NCBI RefSeq assembly: GCF_025399795.1
Contig: NZ_JAODTZ010000021.1
Coordinates: 1 to 64,000, forward strand
From: Streptomyces rhizosphaerihabitans
Lineage (GTDB): Bacteria > Actinomycetota > Actinomycetes > Streptomycetales > Streptomycetaceae
Length of the DNA stretch: 64,000 nt
Direction of reading: 5' to 3'
The notes beneath the pieces were generated by a model. The model saw only the letters and a list, made by a program, of their open reading frames with translations. It was not told the origin of the DNA and made no database searches. Below are positions 16,429 through 24,271 of this stretch, one piece after another. The stretch's first letter is position 1. Each line of letters starts with the position of its first letter. The position numbers were made by a program, and so were the translations under genes.

Positions 16429-17463
16429 ATGACGAGCGAGCGACCGCGCTTCAGGCTCGGCTTCCTCACCCATGTCCAGGGACGTGACCAGGACATCGCC
16501 CGCACCTACCGCAACGCGCAGGAGCTGTTCGTCGTCGCGGACGAACTCGGCTTCGACGTCGGCTGGGTCGCCCAGCACCATGTCGCCCTCGGAGGCGGCG
16601 GACTCTCCTCGCCGTGGACCTTCCTCGCCCACGCGGCGGCGCGGACCAAGCGGATCCGGCTCGGCACCGCCGTCACCGTCCTGCCGCTGGAGGACCCGGT
16701 CCGCCTCGCCGAGGACGTCGCCACCGTCGACGCGCTCAGCGGCGGCCGCGTCGAGATCGGCGTGGGCAGCGGAACGAGCGGTCTGGAGTACGCCGCGTTC
16801 GGCAAGGACGCCGCCCGCAAGAGGGAACTGACCAGCGAGAACCTCGACGTCCTGCGCCGGGCGCTCGCCCAGGCCGAGGTGGGCGCGCCCGGCTTCCGCA
16901 TCCAGCCGCGGTCCGGCGACTTCACCCAGCGCGTCTGGCAGGGCGTGTTCAGCGCGGAAGGGGCCGCGTACGCCGCGAAACGCGGTTCGCATCTCCTGCT
17001 CAACCGGGCCGCCTACGGCTACGACGCCCCCACCGACGAGGTGCAGCGCCCCTGGGCCGACGCCTTCCTCGCCGCCTGGGACCGGCCGCACCGCCCGCGC
17101 ATCGGCCTGTCCCGCTTCGTCTTCCCGGCCAAGGACCGGCGCACGGCGCTCCGCGCGATCGGCGACGACGTGCACCGGGCGGCACTGCGCATGGCCGAGA
17201 GCGGAGCGTTTCCGAAGGGCCTCGGCCCGGACGAGGCGCTGCGCCGCTTCCACGCCTTCTACGGCCATCCCGACGACATCGTCGCAGCCCTGGGCCGCGA
17301 GAAGGTCCTGCCCGTCGCGACCGACCTGATCACCCAGTTCAACCCCGCCGTCCCCGACCACGACGCCTCCGTCCGTGCCCTTGAACTCATCGCGACCGAG
17401 GTGGCACCAGCTCTGGGCTGGAGGCCCGCGCACACGGACGAGCCCGCATCCGCAGGAGTATGA
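16429..17463 (+). CDS. luciferase-like FMN-dependent monooxygenase
   Basis: A 344-residue single-domain bacterial-luciferase-like oxidoreductase. Family blocks are ADELGFDVGWVAQHH, LGTAVTVLPLEDPVRLAEDV and DALSGGRVEIGVGSGTS, which form the flavin pocket. It resembles the putative FMN-dependent luciferase-like monooxygenases (KPN_01858-type subgroup) that tend to sit with ABC importers and an FMN reductase; I hold that subgroup loosely. It starts at ATG 16429 and ends 1 base before the hydrolase ATG, so the two are tightly linked. Confidence 0.88.
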   Translation: MTSERPRFRLGFLTHVQGRDQDIARTYRNAQELFVVADELGFDVGWVAQHHVALGGGGLSSPWTFLAHAAARTKRIRLGTAVTVLPLEDPVRLAEDVATVDALSGGRVEIGVGSGTSGLEYAAFGKDAARKRELTSENLDVLRRALAQAEVGAPGFRIQPRSGDFTQRVWQGVFSAEGAAYAAKRGSHLLLNRAAYGYDAPTDEVQRPWADAFLAAWDRPHRPRIGLSRFVFPAKDRRTALRAIGDDVHRAALRMAESGAFPKGLGPDEALRRFHAFYGHPDDIVAALGREKVLPVATDLITQFNPAVPDHDASVRALELIATEVAPALGWRPAHTDEPASAGV

Positions 17464-17464
17464 G

Positions 17465-18244
17465 ATGACCCAGTACAGCGACCACCACGGGCCCGAAGGG
17501 CTCCTCGTCCGCGGCACGGTTCTCGTGGTGCCCGGTCGCGGCGAGACCCGGGCGACCTACGCGCGCTTCGGCGGACGGCTCGCCGCCGACGCCTACCGCG
17601 TCCGGGTGATCGACCCCCCGGCCCTCGACGCCGAGGACCCGACCGCGTCCCTGACCGATCTGGCGGCCCGGCTCGCCGAGGCCGTGGAGGGCACCTCCTC
17701 GAAGGACGGTGGCGTGCGGCCTGTCGTCCTCGTCGGGGCGGACTCGGGGGCCGTCGCGCTCGCCGCGCTCCTCGGCGGGGCCCAGGCTCCGACCGCCTGG
17801 TGGCCGGACGCCCTCGTCCTCGCCGGCCTTCCCGGCCCGTCCGCGGAGACCGGCGAGGACGTCGAGACGTGGGACGACGAGCTCGACGTCCGCACCTCGT
17901 GCCCCACTCATCGGGGCAACCTCACCCAGGACCCCCAGGTACGGCGAGGGTCACTCAACGACGCGATACCGGAATTCGTGCTCGGCGCGGCCTACGACAG
18001 CGAGACACCCGTCCCGACCCTGCTGCTCGTCGGCGACTCCGATCCGCTCGCCGACGACGAGGCGCTCGCCCGCCTGGCCAAGTCGCTGCCCCTGGCCCGC
18101 CTTTCGGTCGTGCGCGGCGCCCACCACGACGTCCTCAACGACCTCCAGCACCGCTCGGCGGCGGCCGAGATCATCACCTTCCTCGAAGCGCTGCGGGGTG
18201 GTGACCCGCGGCCGCTGATCACCGTGCGCTCGAGCGCCTGGTGA
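17465..18244 (+). CDS. alpha/beta hydrolase
   Basis: A 259-residue alpha/beta-hydrolase-fold protein. It opens with LLVRGTVLVVPGRGET (oxyanion loop), has the nucleophile elbow VLVGADSGAVAL (A-x-S-x-A variant of GxSxG), an acid-bearing strand LLLVGDSDPLADDEAL and the catalytic His in VRGAHHDVLND. It probably hydrolyses an ester, thioester or amide made by the neighbouring monooxygenases. The start at ATG 17465 is almost touching the previous stop. A perfect 19-bp hairpin follows the stop. Confidence 0.85.
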   Translation: MTQYSDHHGPEGLLVRGTVLVVPGRGETRATYARFGGRLAADAYRVRVIDPPALDAEDPTASLTDLAARLAEAVEGTSSKDGGVRPVVLVGADSGAVALAALLGGAQAPTAWWPDALVLAGLPGPSAETGEDVETWDDELDVRTSCPTHRGNLTQDPQVRRGSLNDAIPEFVLGAAYDSETPVPTLLLVGDSDPLADDEALARLAKSLPLARLSVVRGAHHDVLNDLQHRSAAAEIITFLEALRGGDPRPLITVRSSAW

Positions 18245-18250
18245 GGGCTC

Positions 18251-18296
18251 GCGGTGCGGGCTCGGCGGGTGAACTCTCCCGCCGAGCCCGCACCGC
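18251..18296 (+). terminator. perfect 19-bp stem-loop
   Basis: The arms 18251-18269 and 18278-18296 pair perfectly around the 8-base loop TGAACTCT. It starts 7 bases after the hydrolase stop and 54 bases before the reductase start. It is either a terminator or an RNA stability element that lowers expression of the reductase. Confidence 0.75.
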
Positions 18297-18349
18297 CGCT
18301 CGCCGCACACCCGCTTCACGTAACCGAATCCCGACCCGGAAGGTCCGCC

Positions 18350-18907
18350 ATGGCCACGATCGTGTCCGTCTCCGGAAGCCCCTCCCCCACCTCCCGCACC
18401 ACGCGTCTCCTGCGTCACCTGGACGACCGGCTCCGCCTCCAGGGCCATGAGGTGATTCCGCTGGAGGTACGTGCACTTCCCGCCCACGCGCTGCTCGGGG
18501 CCGACTTCCAGCACCCCGCGATCGTCGAGGCCGCCGCCCTGATCGAGGGGGCGGACGGAGTGGTGATCGGCACACCCGTGTACAAGGCCGCCTACTCGGG
18601 CCTGTTGAAGTCGCTGCTCGACCTGCTCCCGCAGTACGCGCTGGCCGGCAAGACCGTACTGCCCCTCGCCACCGGCGGCAGCACGGCCCATGTCCTCGCC
18701 ATCGACTACGCGTTGCGTCCGGTGCTCACTTCCATGGGCGCGTCGCACATCGTGCCCGGCTGGTTCACCCTCGACAAGGATGTCACCGCCGGCGAGGACG
18801 GCACGGCCGTGATCGCGCCCGCCGCGGCCCAGGCGCTGGAGCAGGTGACGGACCACTTCTCCGCCGCGCTGGGAGGCCGCACGGCCGCCCTCGCCTCGAC
18901 CGGCTGA
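18350..18907 (+). CDS. NADPH-dependent FMN reductase, SsuE/MsuE-like
   Basis: A 185-residue flavodoxin-like reductase. The opening MATIVSVSGSPSPTSRT is the phosphate-binding loop for FMN, VIGTPVYKAAYSGLLKSLLD is the family signature, and PLATGGSTAHVLAIDYALRP matches SsuE-type proteins. It would hand FMNH2 to the flavin monooxygenases encoded upstream. GGAAGG precedes the ATG. It follows a strong hairpin, so its level may be tuned separately from the rest of the cluster. Confidence 0.92.
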   Translation: MATIVSVSGSPSPTSRTTRLLRHLDDRLRLQGHEVIPLEVRALPAHALLGADFQHPAIVEAAALIEGADGVVIGTPVYKAAYSGLLKSLLDLLPQYALAGKTVLPLATGGSTAHVLAIDYALRPVLTSMGASHIVPGWFTLDKDVTAGEDGTAVIAPAAAQALEQVTDHFSAALGGRTAALASTG

Positions 18908-18915
18908 ACGGGACC

Positions 18916-18959
18916 GCCGGCATCGCCCCGCACCGTGGATGTCAGTCCCCGATGCCGGC
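18916..18959 (+). terminator. 10-bp inverted repeat after reductase
   Basis: GCCGGCATCG (18916-18925) pairs with CGATGCCGGC (18950-18959) across a 24-base loop, 9 bases after the reductase stop. It is a candidate end of the rightward cluster. Confidence 0.5.
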
Positions 18960-18967
18960 ATGGAGCC

Positions 18968-19333
18968 ATGAAATACATGGTGCTGATGTACTCCGATCCC
19001 GCGGCGACCGAAGCGATGACAGCGGAGCAGCGGGCCGAGGTGTTCCGTCGGCATGAAGCCCTCCACAAGGATCTGGAGGGCTCGGGCGAGTTGCTGAACG
19101 GAGCGGGGCCGGCCCATACGCGGGACACCACGACTCTGCGATGGAGCGAGGAAGGACCGGCCGCGGCCGCCGGGCCGTTCGTGGAAGCCGCCGAACACCT
19201 CACCGCCTACTACGTGATCGAGTGCGCGACCCCCGAGTACGCGCGCGCCGTCGCCGAGCGCGTACTCGACTTCCACGTGGTGGCGGTCGAGGTGCGGCCG
19301 ATCCACGACGTGTTCGGCATGGGAGACGTCTGA
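18968..19333 (+). CDS. YCII/DGPF-domain protein
   Basis: A 121-residue protein starting MKYMVLMYSDPAATEAMT, the usual opening of YCII-related (DGPF) proteins, a ferredoxin-like dimeric fold. The middle carries GPFVEAAEHLTAYYVIECAT in place of the common DGPF-E block, and the end reads VEVRPIHDVFG. These small proteins are often encoded next to ECF sigma factors but have no settled function; none is adjacent here. The stop is directly followed by the stop of the convergent NADAR gene. Confidence 0.8.
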   Translation: MKYMVLMYSDPAATEAMTAEQRAEVFRRHEALHKDLEGSGELLNGAGPAHTRDTTTLRWSEEGPAAAAGPFVEAAEHLTAYYVIECATPEYARAVAERVLDFHVVAVEVRPIHDVFGMGDV

Positions 19334-20488
19334 TCACACGCTTCGAACGCCGGGTTCCTCGAACCGGAGCAATCGCTGGGCAGCGAGCTCGGAACGGGTC
19401 AGTTCGAGCAGTCGTCCGATCCAGTTTCGCCCTCGGCCGTCGGGCACGTCCCGCCAGAAAGGTGAGTCCGAGAAACCGGTGTAGCTGATCCTGGCATCCT
19501 CTGTGGACACGAGGACCTGGGCGAGTGCGGGGTGCTGCGTGAACTTCGCGCAAAGGAGACCTGCCATGACCGCGAGGCGAACCTCCGGCCAGTCGGTCCT
19601 GTGCTTCACCTGACCGCCCAGGTCATGTGCCTCCCGGCCGGAGGCCGCGTCCCGGATTCTCCTTCTGTCGGCGTCGTCCGCCGCTGCCCATGCCCAATAC
19701 CCGTGCAGAACGGACGCGTAGCATTCGCCGGCGAACACGATCTGCGCCGGGAAGTCGTTGCGGAGCATGAACAGACCCGGTTCCTCGGGCCAGCCCTGGG
19801 GGTAGACGGTCTCGTGGGAGATGAGAGCCGGTCGGCCAGGTTCTGAAGGATCGTCGGAATGCTGGGCGGCTCGCCGCTCTCCCTCGCTCTGGACTCTCTC
19901 ATCTCCGGCGTTGAAGTAGTCCAGGACGTCCTGATGCATCTCCGCTGTCACGACCGGGCCATCGCCGTCGACGGGCTCACCGATGTCCGTGAGCAGGATC
20001 CGCAAGGGCCGGTCCTGACGGTCCATGTCTCCGAGGACATAGATCCGAAGATGCGGTGGCACCGCCAGATATGCCGCTCGGAGAAGTGCCCGGCTGGACT
20101 CGGCCGGCTCCTGCTGAAAGCGTCGAATCGCATCGCGGCAACGTTGCCCGGCAGTCGGCCGCTCGTTGAGCTCTTCGATGCGGTCGGAGACTTCCAGAAG
20201 AAATCCCTCTGGTGTGAGCGGTTCGCCGCGACGGGAGGCCCACTTCGAGGGCTCGTCTGGAAGCGGCGGAGTCTCAGGCCTGGTCACCGCCAGTCGGCCC
20301 GTCGCCAGCATTCTCCCGAGGCCGGCCAGGTCTGTGCGTTCTCCGCAGGTGATCGCCCCGTCCGCGAAGACGATCAGGTCGGCGACGTAGTAATCACCAT
20401 CTGCTCGATACCGCCGCCAGACGTGGCACCAGGCCCCGTCGATCCTCTCTCCGTCCACCATCCGATAGGTCGGTCCCCGCCAAGTCAT
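19334..20488 (-). CDS. NADAR-domain protein with extra N-terminal domain
   Basis: A 384-residue protein. The C-terminal part, about residues 225-375, matches the NADAR (YbiA/DUF1768) fold: FAGECYASVLHGYWAWAAAD, VRLAVMAGLLCAKFTQHPAL, then FWRDVPDGRGRNWIGRLLEL, the conserved closing motif. NADAR enzymes hydrolyse N-glycosidic bonds of ADP-ribose derivatives or riboflavin intermediates. The N-terminal 100 residues (TWRGPTYRMVDGERIDGAW and following) form a separate, unassigned domain. The gene stands alone, convergent with the YCII gene. Confidence 0.85.
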   Translation of the reverse strand: MTWRGPTYRMVDGERIDGAWCHVWRRYRADGDYYVADLIVFADGAITCGERTDLAGLGRMLATGRLAVTRPETPPLPDEPSKWASRRGEPLTPEGFLLEVSDRIEELNERPTAGQRCRDAIRRFQQEPAESSRALLRAAYLAVPPHLRIYVLGDMDRQDRPLRILLTDIGEPVDGDGPVVTAEMHQDVLDYFNAGDERVQSEGERRAAQHSDDPSEPGRPALISHETVYPQGWPEEPGLFMLRNDFPAQIVFAGECYASVLHGYWAWAAADDADRRRIRDAASGREAHDLGGQVKHRTDWPEVRLAVMAGLLCAKFTQHPALAQVLVSTEDARISYTGFSDSPFWRDVPDGRGRNWIGRLLELTRSELAAQRLLRFEEPGVRSV

Positions 20489-20545
20489 GGGCGCACGCTA
20501 TCGCCTGTCCTCCGCGAGGGGTGCGCGCGGGTGCTCATGTGACGG

Positions 20546-20573
20546 CCCCGTGCCCGGAGTCCCGGGCACGGGG
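20546..20573 (-). terminator. 12-bp hairpin ending the monooxygenase operon
   Basis: CCCCGTGCCCGG (20546-20557) pairs perfectly with CCGGGCACGGGG (20562-20573). It lies 43 bases beyond the stop of the leftward monooxygenase gene. Confidence 0.75.
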
Positions 20574-20615
20574 TTCACGGCTCGCTGCTCCGGCCGTCTC
20601 TCGGCCGATGCCGGC

Positions 20616-21743
20616 TCACCGCACGCGCCACTCCTCGGCCAGCAGCTCGTACGACCGCACCCGGTCCGTGTGCCCGTGGGTGATGGTCGTGATCAGCAAC
20701 TCGTCGGCTCCGGTGGCTTCTTGGAGCTGCTCCAGCTGGTCGGCGACGCGGCGCGGTGAGCCGACGAACTGGGTGTCGAGACGGTCCTGGACGAGTGCCC
20801 GGTCGGCGTCCGACCAGACGTGGGCGCGCGCCTCGTCCGGCGTGGGGAACTCGATGGCACCCTCGGCCGTACGGATGCTGCGGACCCAGAGGCCGTATCC
20901 CGTGGCGAGTTCACGGGCCCTCTCGTCGTCCTCGGCGACCACGACGTCCGCGGACACGCTGACGTACGGCTTGTCGAGGACGTCGGAGGGCTGGAACGCC
21001 GCGCGGTAGCCGTCCACCGCCTCCAGCACGGTGGCCGGACTGACGTGGTAGTTCGCCGCGAACCTGAGCCCGCCCCGGCCCGCGACCTCGGCGCTGGTCC
21101 CACCGCTGCTGCCCAGGATCCACAGTTGCAGGTCCGCGCCCTCACCGGGTACGGCGCGCGCCTGCGTGCCGTCCGCCGAGCGGTAGGTGCCCGCGAGCAG
21201 CGCGAGGATGTCGTCGATCTGCTCGCCGTAGTCCTGCGACTGGGCGTTGGGCTGCTGGAGGAGGGCGCGCTGGACGGCGACCCGCGGTGAGCCCAGAAGG
21301 TGTTCGAAGGAGAAGCGGGGTGGAATGCGGAGTCCGTTCGGGGCGCGGCCGTCGACCACGGGAGTCGCGGTCACGGGCGGGACGGAGGGCGGGCCGGACG
21401 GTTTGCCACCGGAGCGCCCGAGGCCCAGGTCGAGGCGCCCGGGGTGCAGCGCGTCGATCAGGCCGAACTCCTCGACCGTGGACAGGGCGGTGCGGTGGCC
21501 GAGTTGCACGGCACCGGAGCCGAGGCGGATGGTCGAGGTCGCGGAGGCGGTCAGGGCGAGGACGACGGCGGGCGAGGTTCCGGCCACGCCCGGGTTGAGA
21601 TGGTGTTCGGCGAACCAGTAGCGGGCGTACCCGAGGCTCTCGGCCCGCCGGGCCAGATCGATGGAGTTGCGCAGGGCGTCGCCGGCGGTGGAGCCGGAGG
21701 AGATCGGAACGAGATCAAGGACGCCGAGAGGGATGTCGGACAT
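20616..21743 (-). CDS. luciferase-like monooxygenase, MsnO8 type
   Basis: A 375-residue luciferase-like protein. I start it at MSDIPLGVLDLVPISSG, the conserved opening of the MsnO8 group; the upstream frame has no match. Blocks are YARYWFAEHHLNPGVAGTSP, IRLGSGAVQLGHRTALSTVE and RLDLGLGRSGGKPSG. It is the last gene of a leftward run of four flavin monooxygenases, 14 bases after its neighbour. It probably acts on sulfur- or nitrogen-containing organics with FMNH2 provided in trans. Confidence 0.9.
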   Translation of the reverse strand: MSDIPLGVLDLVPISSGSTAGDALRNSIDLARRAESLGYARYWFAEHHLNPGVAGTSPAVVLALTASATSTIRLGSGAVQLGHRTALSTVEEFGLIDALHPGRLDLGLGRSGGKPSGPPSVPPVTATPVVDGRAPNGLRIPPRFSFEHLLGSPRVAVQRALLQQPNAQSQDYGEQIDDILALLAGTYRSADGTQARAVPGEGADLQLWILGSSGGTSAEVAGRGGLRFAANYHVSPATVLEAVDGYRAAFQPSDVLDKPYVSVSADVVVAEDDERARELATGYGLWVRSIRTAEGAIEFPTPDEARAHVWSDADRALVQDRLDTQFVGSPRRVADQLEQLQEATGADELLITTITHGHTDRVRSYELLAEEWRVR

Positions 21744-21757
21744 GTGCGGAGGCCTCC

Positions 21758-22879
21758 TCAGCGCTCGGCGGATGTGCGGACGGGTTCGAGAGCGGGTACG
21801 GCTTCCGGCGCGGGCTCGGACGACCCGAGGACCGGCTCCCACGGGAACGGCGGATCGGGAATCTCGCGGCGCAGCACGGGCGCGACGGCGGACTGGAACA
21901 GTTCGAGCGAGTCACGGTGCTGACGGTCGGTCAGCCCTCCGGCGTCCGCGTGCAGATGCAGCACGCTGTGCCCGAACTCCGCGTGATACCGGTGCACTTT
22001 GTCGATGATCTGCTGGGGACTGCCGATCAGTGCCGAGCTGCGCTCCACGAAGTCCTCCAGCGAGGTGAACACCGGCTCCAGACCGAGCCGCTTCTGGAAC
22101 GCCAGGTTTCCCTCGAAGACGGGCCGGTAGGCGTTGAGCGCCTCTTGGGAGGTCCGCGCCGCGTAGAAGCCCGCCGTCCCGGCGCCGACCGCGATGCCGG
22201 CCGGATCGTGGCCGTAGTACTCCCAGCGTTCGCGGTAGTGGCGGATCAACTCGGCGTACGGCTCTATGGGGTTGGTGACGTTGGCGGAGAAGAGCGGGTC
22301 GCCGTGGCGGGCGGCCAGATCGACCGACTCCTTGCTGGTGGCGCTGCCGTGCCAGACCCGGACGGGCTGCTGGAGGGGGCGGGGCCACACCTCGGCGTCC
22401 TTGAGTTCCGGGCGGAAGCGGGTCGCCGCGGTGACCTTGTCCTGCCGCCAGATCCGGCGGAACACCTCGTAGCTCTCGGCGTTGCGGTCCCACTGGTCCT
22501 CGGTGGTGACCTGGAACAGCTCCCGTTGTGCGCCGCCGTTCCCCTTGCCGACGATCAACTCCAGTCGTCCGCCGGACAGATGGTCGAGCGTCGCGTAGTC
22601 CTCGTAGGCTCGCACCGGGTCGAGAAGACTGAGCGTGGTGACCGCGGTGAACAGCCGGATTCTCGAGGTGAGCGCGGCGATGTGGCTGAGGACCACGGGC
22701 GGCGAGGACGAGATGAACGGACGCTCGTGCCGCTCCCCCACGCCGAAGCCGTCGAAGCCCAGTTCCTCGGCGAGCAGCGCGTTGTCGACCACTTCACGGA
22801 AGCGGTCGTTCGTCGGCTTCTGGATCCCGGTGACCGGATGCGGGGCGTGCACGATCAGGGTGATCGCCAGGAACTTCAT
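21758..22879 (-). CDS. luciferase-like FMN-dependent monooxygenase
   Basis: A 373-residue luciferase-like protein starting MKFLAITLIVHAPHPVTG, whose ATG overlaps the stop of the preceding NtaA-type gene (ATGA). Blocks seen are LGFDGFGVGERHERPFISSS, LFTAVTTLSLLDPVRAYEDY and GGRLELIVGKGNGG. It resembles the CE1758-type subgroup that is often paired with a dedicated FMN reductase; none lies beside it here, so the reductase of the rightward cluster may serve it. Confidence 0.88.
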   Translation of the reverse strand: MKFLAITLIVHAPHPVTGIQKPTNDRFREVVDNALLAEELGFDGFGVGERHERPFISSSPPVVLSHIAALTSRIRLFTAVTTLSLLDPVRAYEDYATLDHLSGGRLELIVGKGNGGAQRELFQVTTEDQWDRNAESYEVFRRIWRQDKVTAATRFRPELKDAEVWPRPLQQPVRVWHGSATSKESVDLAARHGDPLFSANVTNPIEPYAELIRHYRERWEYYGHDPAGIAVGAGTAGFYAARTSQEALNAYRPVFEGNLAFQKRLGLEPVFTSLEDFVERSSALIGSPQQIIDKVHRYHAEFGHSVLHLHADAGGLTDRQHRDSLELFQSAVAPVLRREIPDPPFPWEPVLGSSEPAPEAVPALEPVRTSAER

Positions 22880-24252
22880 GACGCCACTCGGCCGGCCGGC
22901 GCCTCGGCGTCGGGGTGGGCCAGGCCGAGGTGGTCGCGCAGGGTGCTGCCCTCGTAGTCCGTGCGGTAGACGCCGCGTTCCTGGAGGAGCGGGACGACGG
23001 TGTCCGCGAAGGAGTCCAGGCCGCCCGGCGTGATGTGCGGGACGAGGATGAAGCCGTCGGAGGCGTCGGCCTGGACGAAGTCGTTGATGGTCTCGGCGAC
23101 CGTGGCCGCGCTGCCGACGAAGGCCTGCCGGTTCCCGGTCTCGATGACGAGGTCGCGGATGGACCAGTTGTTGGCGGCCGCCCGCTCCCGCCACTCGCGG
23201 GCGGTGGCCAGCGGGTCGCGGTACATCCGGACCTGGGCGCGGCCCCGGGCGATGGTGTGTTCGCCGAGGTCCGGGTCGATGTCGGGCAGCGGACCGTCCG
23301 GGTCGTACGAGGACAGGTCACGGTTCCAGACGAACTCCAGGTGCTTGATGGCGGTGGCGCCGCTGACCTGGGCGCGCCGTACCTCACGGGCGTGTTCCTC
23401 GGCCTCGGCGTCGGTGTCCCCGAGGACGAACGTCGCGGCGGGCAGGATCAGCAGCTGGTCGTGGCGTCGGCCGTACCGGGCGAGGCGTCCCTTGACGTCG
23501 GTGTAGAAAGCCTGGCCCTCTGTGCGGGTGGCGTACCGGCTGAAGATGGCGTCGGCGCCGGCGGCGGCGAACTCGCGGCCCTCCTCGGAGTCTCCGGCCT
23601 GGAAGATCACCGGGCGGCCCTGCGGGGAGCGCGGGACGTTGAACTGGCCCTCGATGTCGAAGTGTTGTCCCTGGTGGACGAAGGCTCCGGCCTTGGCGTC
23701 GCTGAGGAAGGTGCCGGTCTCCTGGTCGGCGATGATCTCGTCGCCGTGCCAGGAGTCGAAGAGCTCGTTCGCCGTGGCCAGGAACTCCTTGGCCCGGGAG
23801 TAGCGCTCCTCCTGGGGCAGGAAGCCGCCGCGGCGGAAGTTCTCGCCGGTGAAGGCGTCCCAGGAGGTGACGACGTTCCAGGCTGCCCTGCCGTCGGAGA
23901 GGTGGTCGAGGCTGGCGAACTGACGGGCCACCTCGTAGGGCTCGTTGAAGGTGGAGTTGATGGTGCCGGTCAGGCCGAGGTGTTCGGTGACGGCGGCGAG
24001 CGCGGTCAGGACGGCGAAGGTGTCGGGCCGTCCCACGACGTCCAAGTCATATATTTTGCCGCCCTGTTCACGCAGGCGCAGGCCCTCGGCGAGGAACAGG
24101 AAGTCGAACTTGGCGCGCTCGGCGGTCCGCGCGAAGTGCGCGAACGAGCTGAACTCGATGTGACTGCCGGCGTCGGGGTCGCTCCACACGGTGGTGTTGT
24201 TGACACCGGGGAAGTGCGCCGCGAGGTGGATCTGCTTGAGCGGCTTGCTCAT
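22876..24252 (-). CDS. FMN-dependent monooxygenase, NtaA/SnaA/DszA family
   Basis: A 458-residue member of the same family as the gene at 14974. It opens MSKPLKQIHLAAHFPGVNNT and carries INSTFNEPYEVARQFASLD, RAAWNVVTSWDAFTGENF, PVIFQAGDSEEGREFAAAGA and the late QAFVGSAATVAETINDFV. Reaction class: FMNH2- and oxygen-dependent cleavage of C-S or C-N bonds. It is translationally coupled to the next gene and lies 19 bases after the upstream monooxygenase gene. Confidence 0.93.
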   Translation of the reverse strand: MSKPLKQIHLAAHFPGVNNTTVWSDPDAGSHIEFSSFAHFARTAERAKFDFLFLAEGLRLREQGGKIYDLDVVGRPDTFAVLTALAAVTEHLGLTGTINSTFNEPYEVARQFASLDHLSDGRAAWNVVTSWDAFTGENFRRGGFLPQEERYSRAKEFLATANELFDSWHGDEIIADQETGTFLSDAKAGAFVHQGQHFDIEGQFNVPRSPQGRPVIFQAGDSEEGREFAAAGADAIFSRYATRTEGQAFYTDVKGRLARYGRRHDQLLILPAATFVLGDTDAEAEEHAREVRRAQVSGATAIKHLEFVWNRDLSSYDPDGPLPDIDPDLGEHTIARGRAQVRMYRDPLATAREWRERAAANNWSIRDLVIETGNRQAFVGSAATVAETINDFVQADASDGFILVPHITPGGLDSFADTVVPLLQERGVYRTDYEGSTLRDHLGLAHPDAEAPAGRVAS

Positions 24253-24271
24253 GGTCGGGGGTCCTTCCGGC

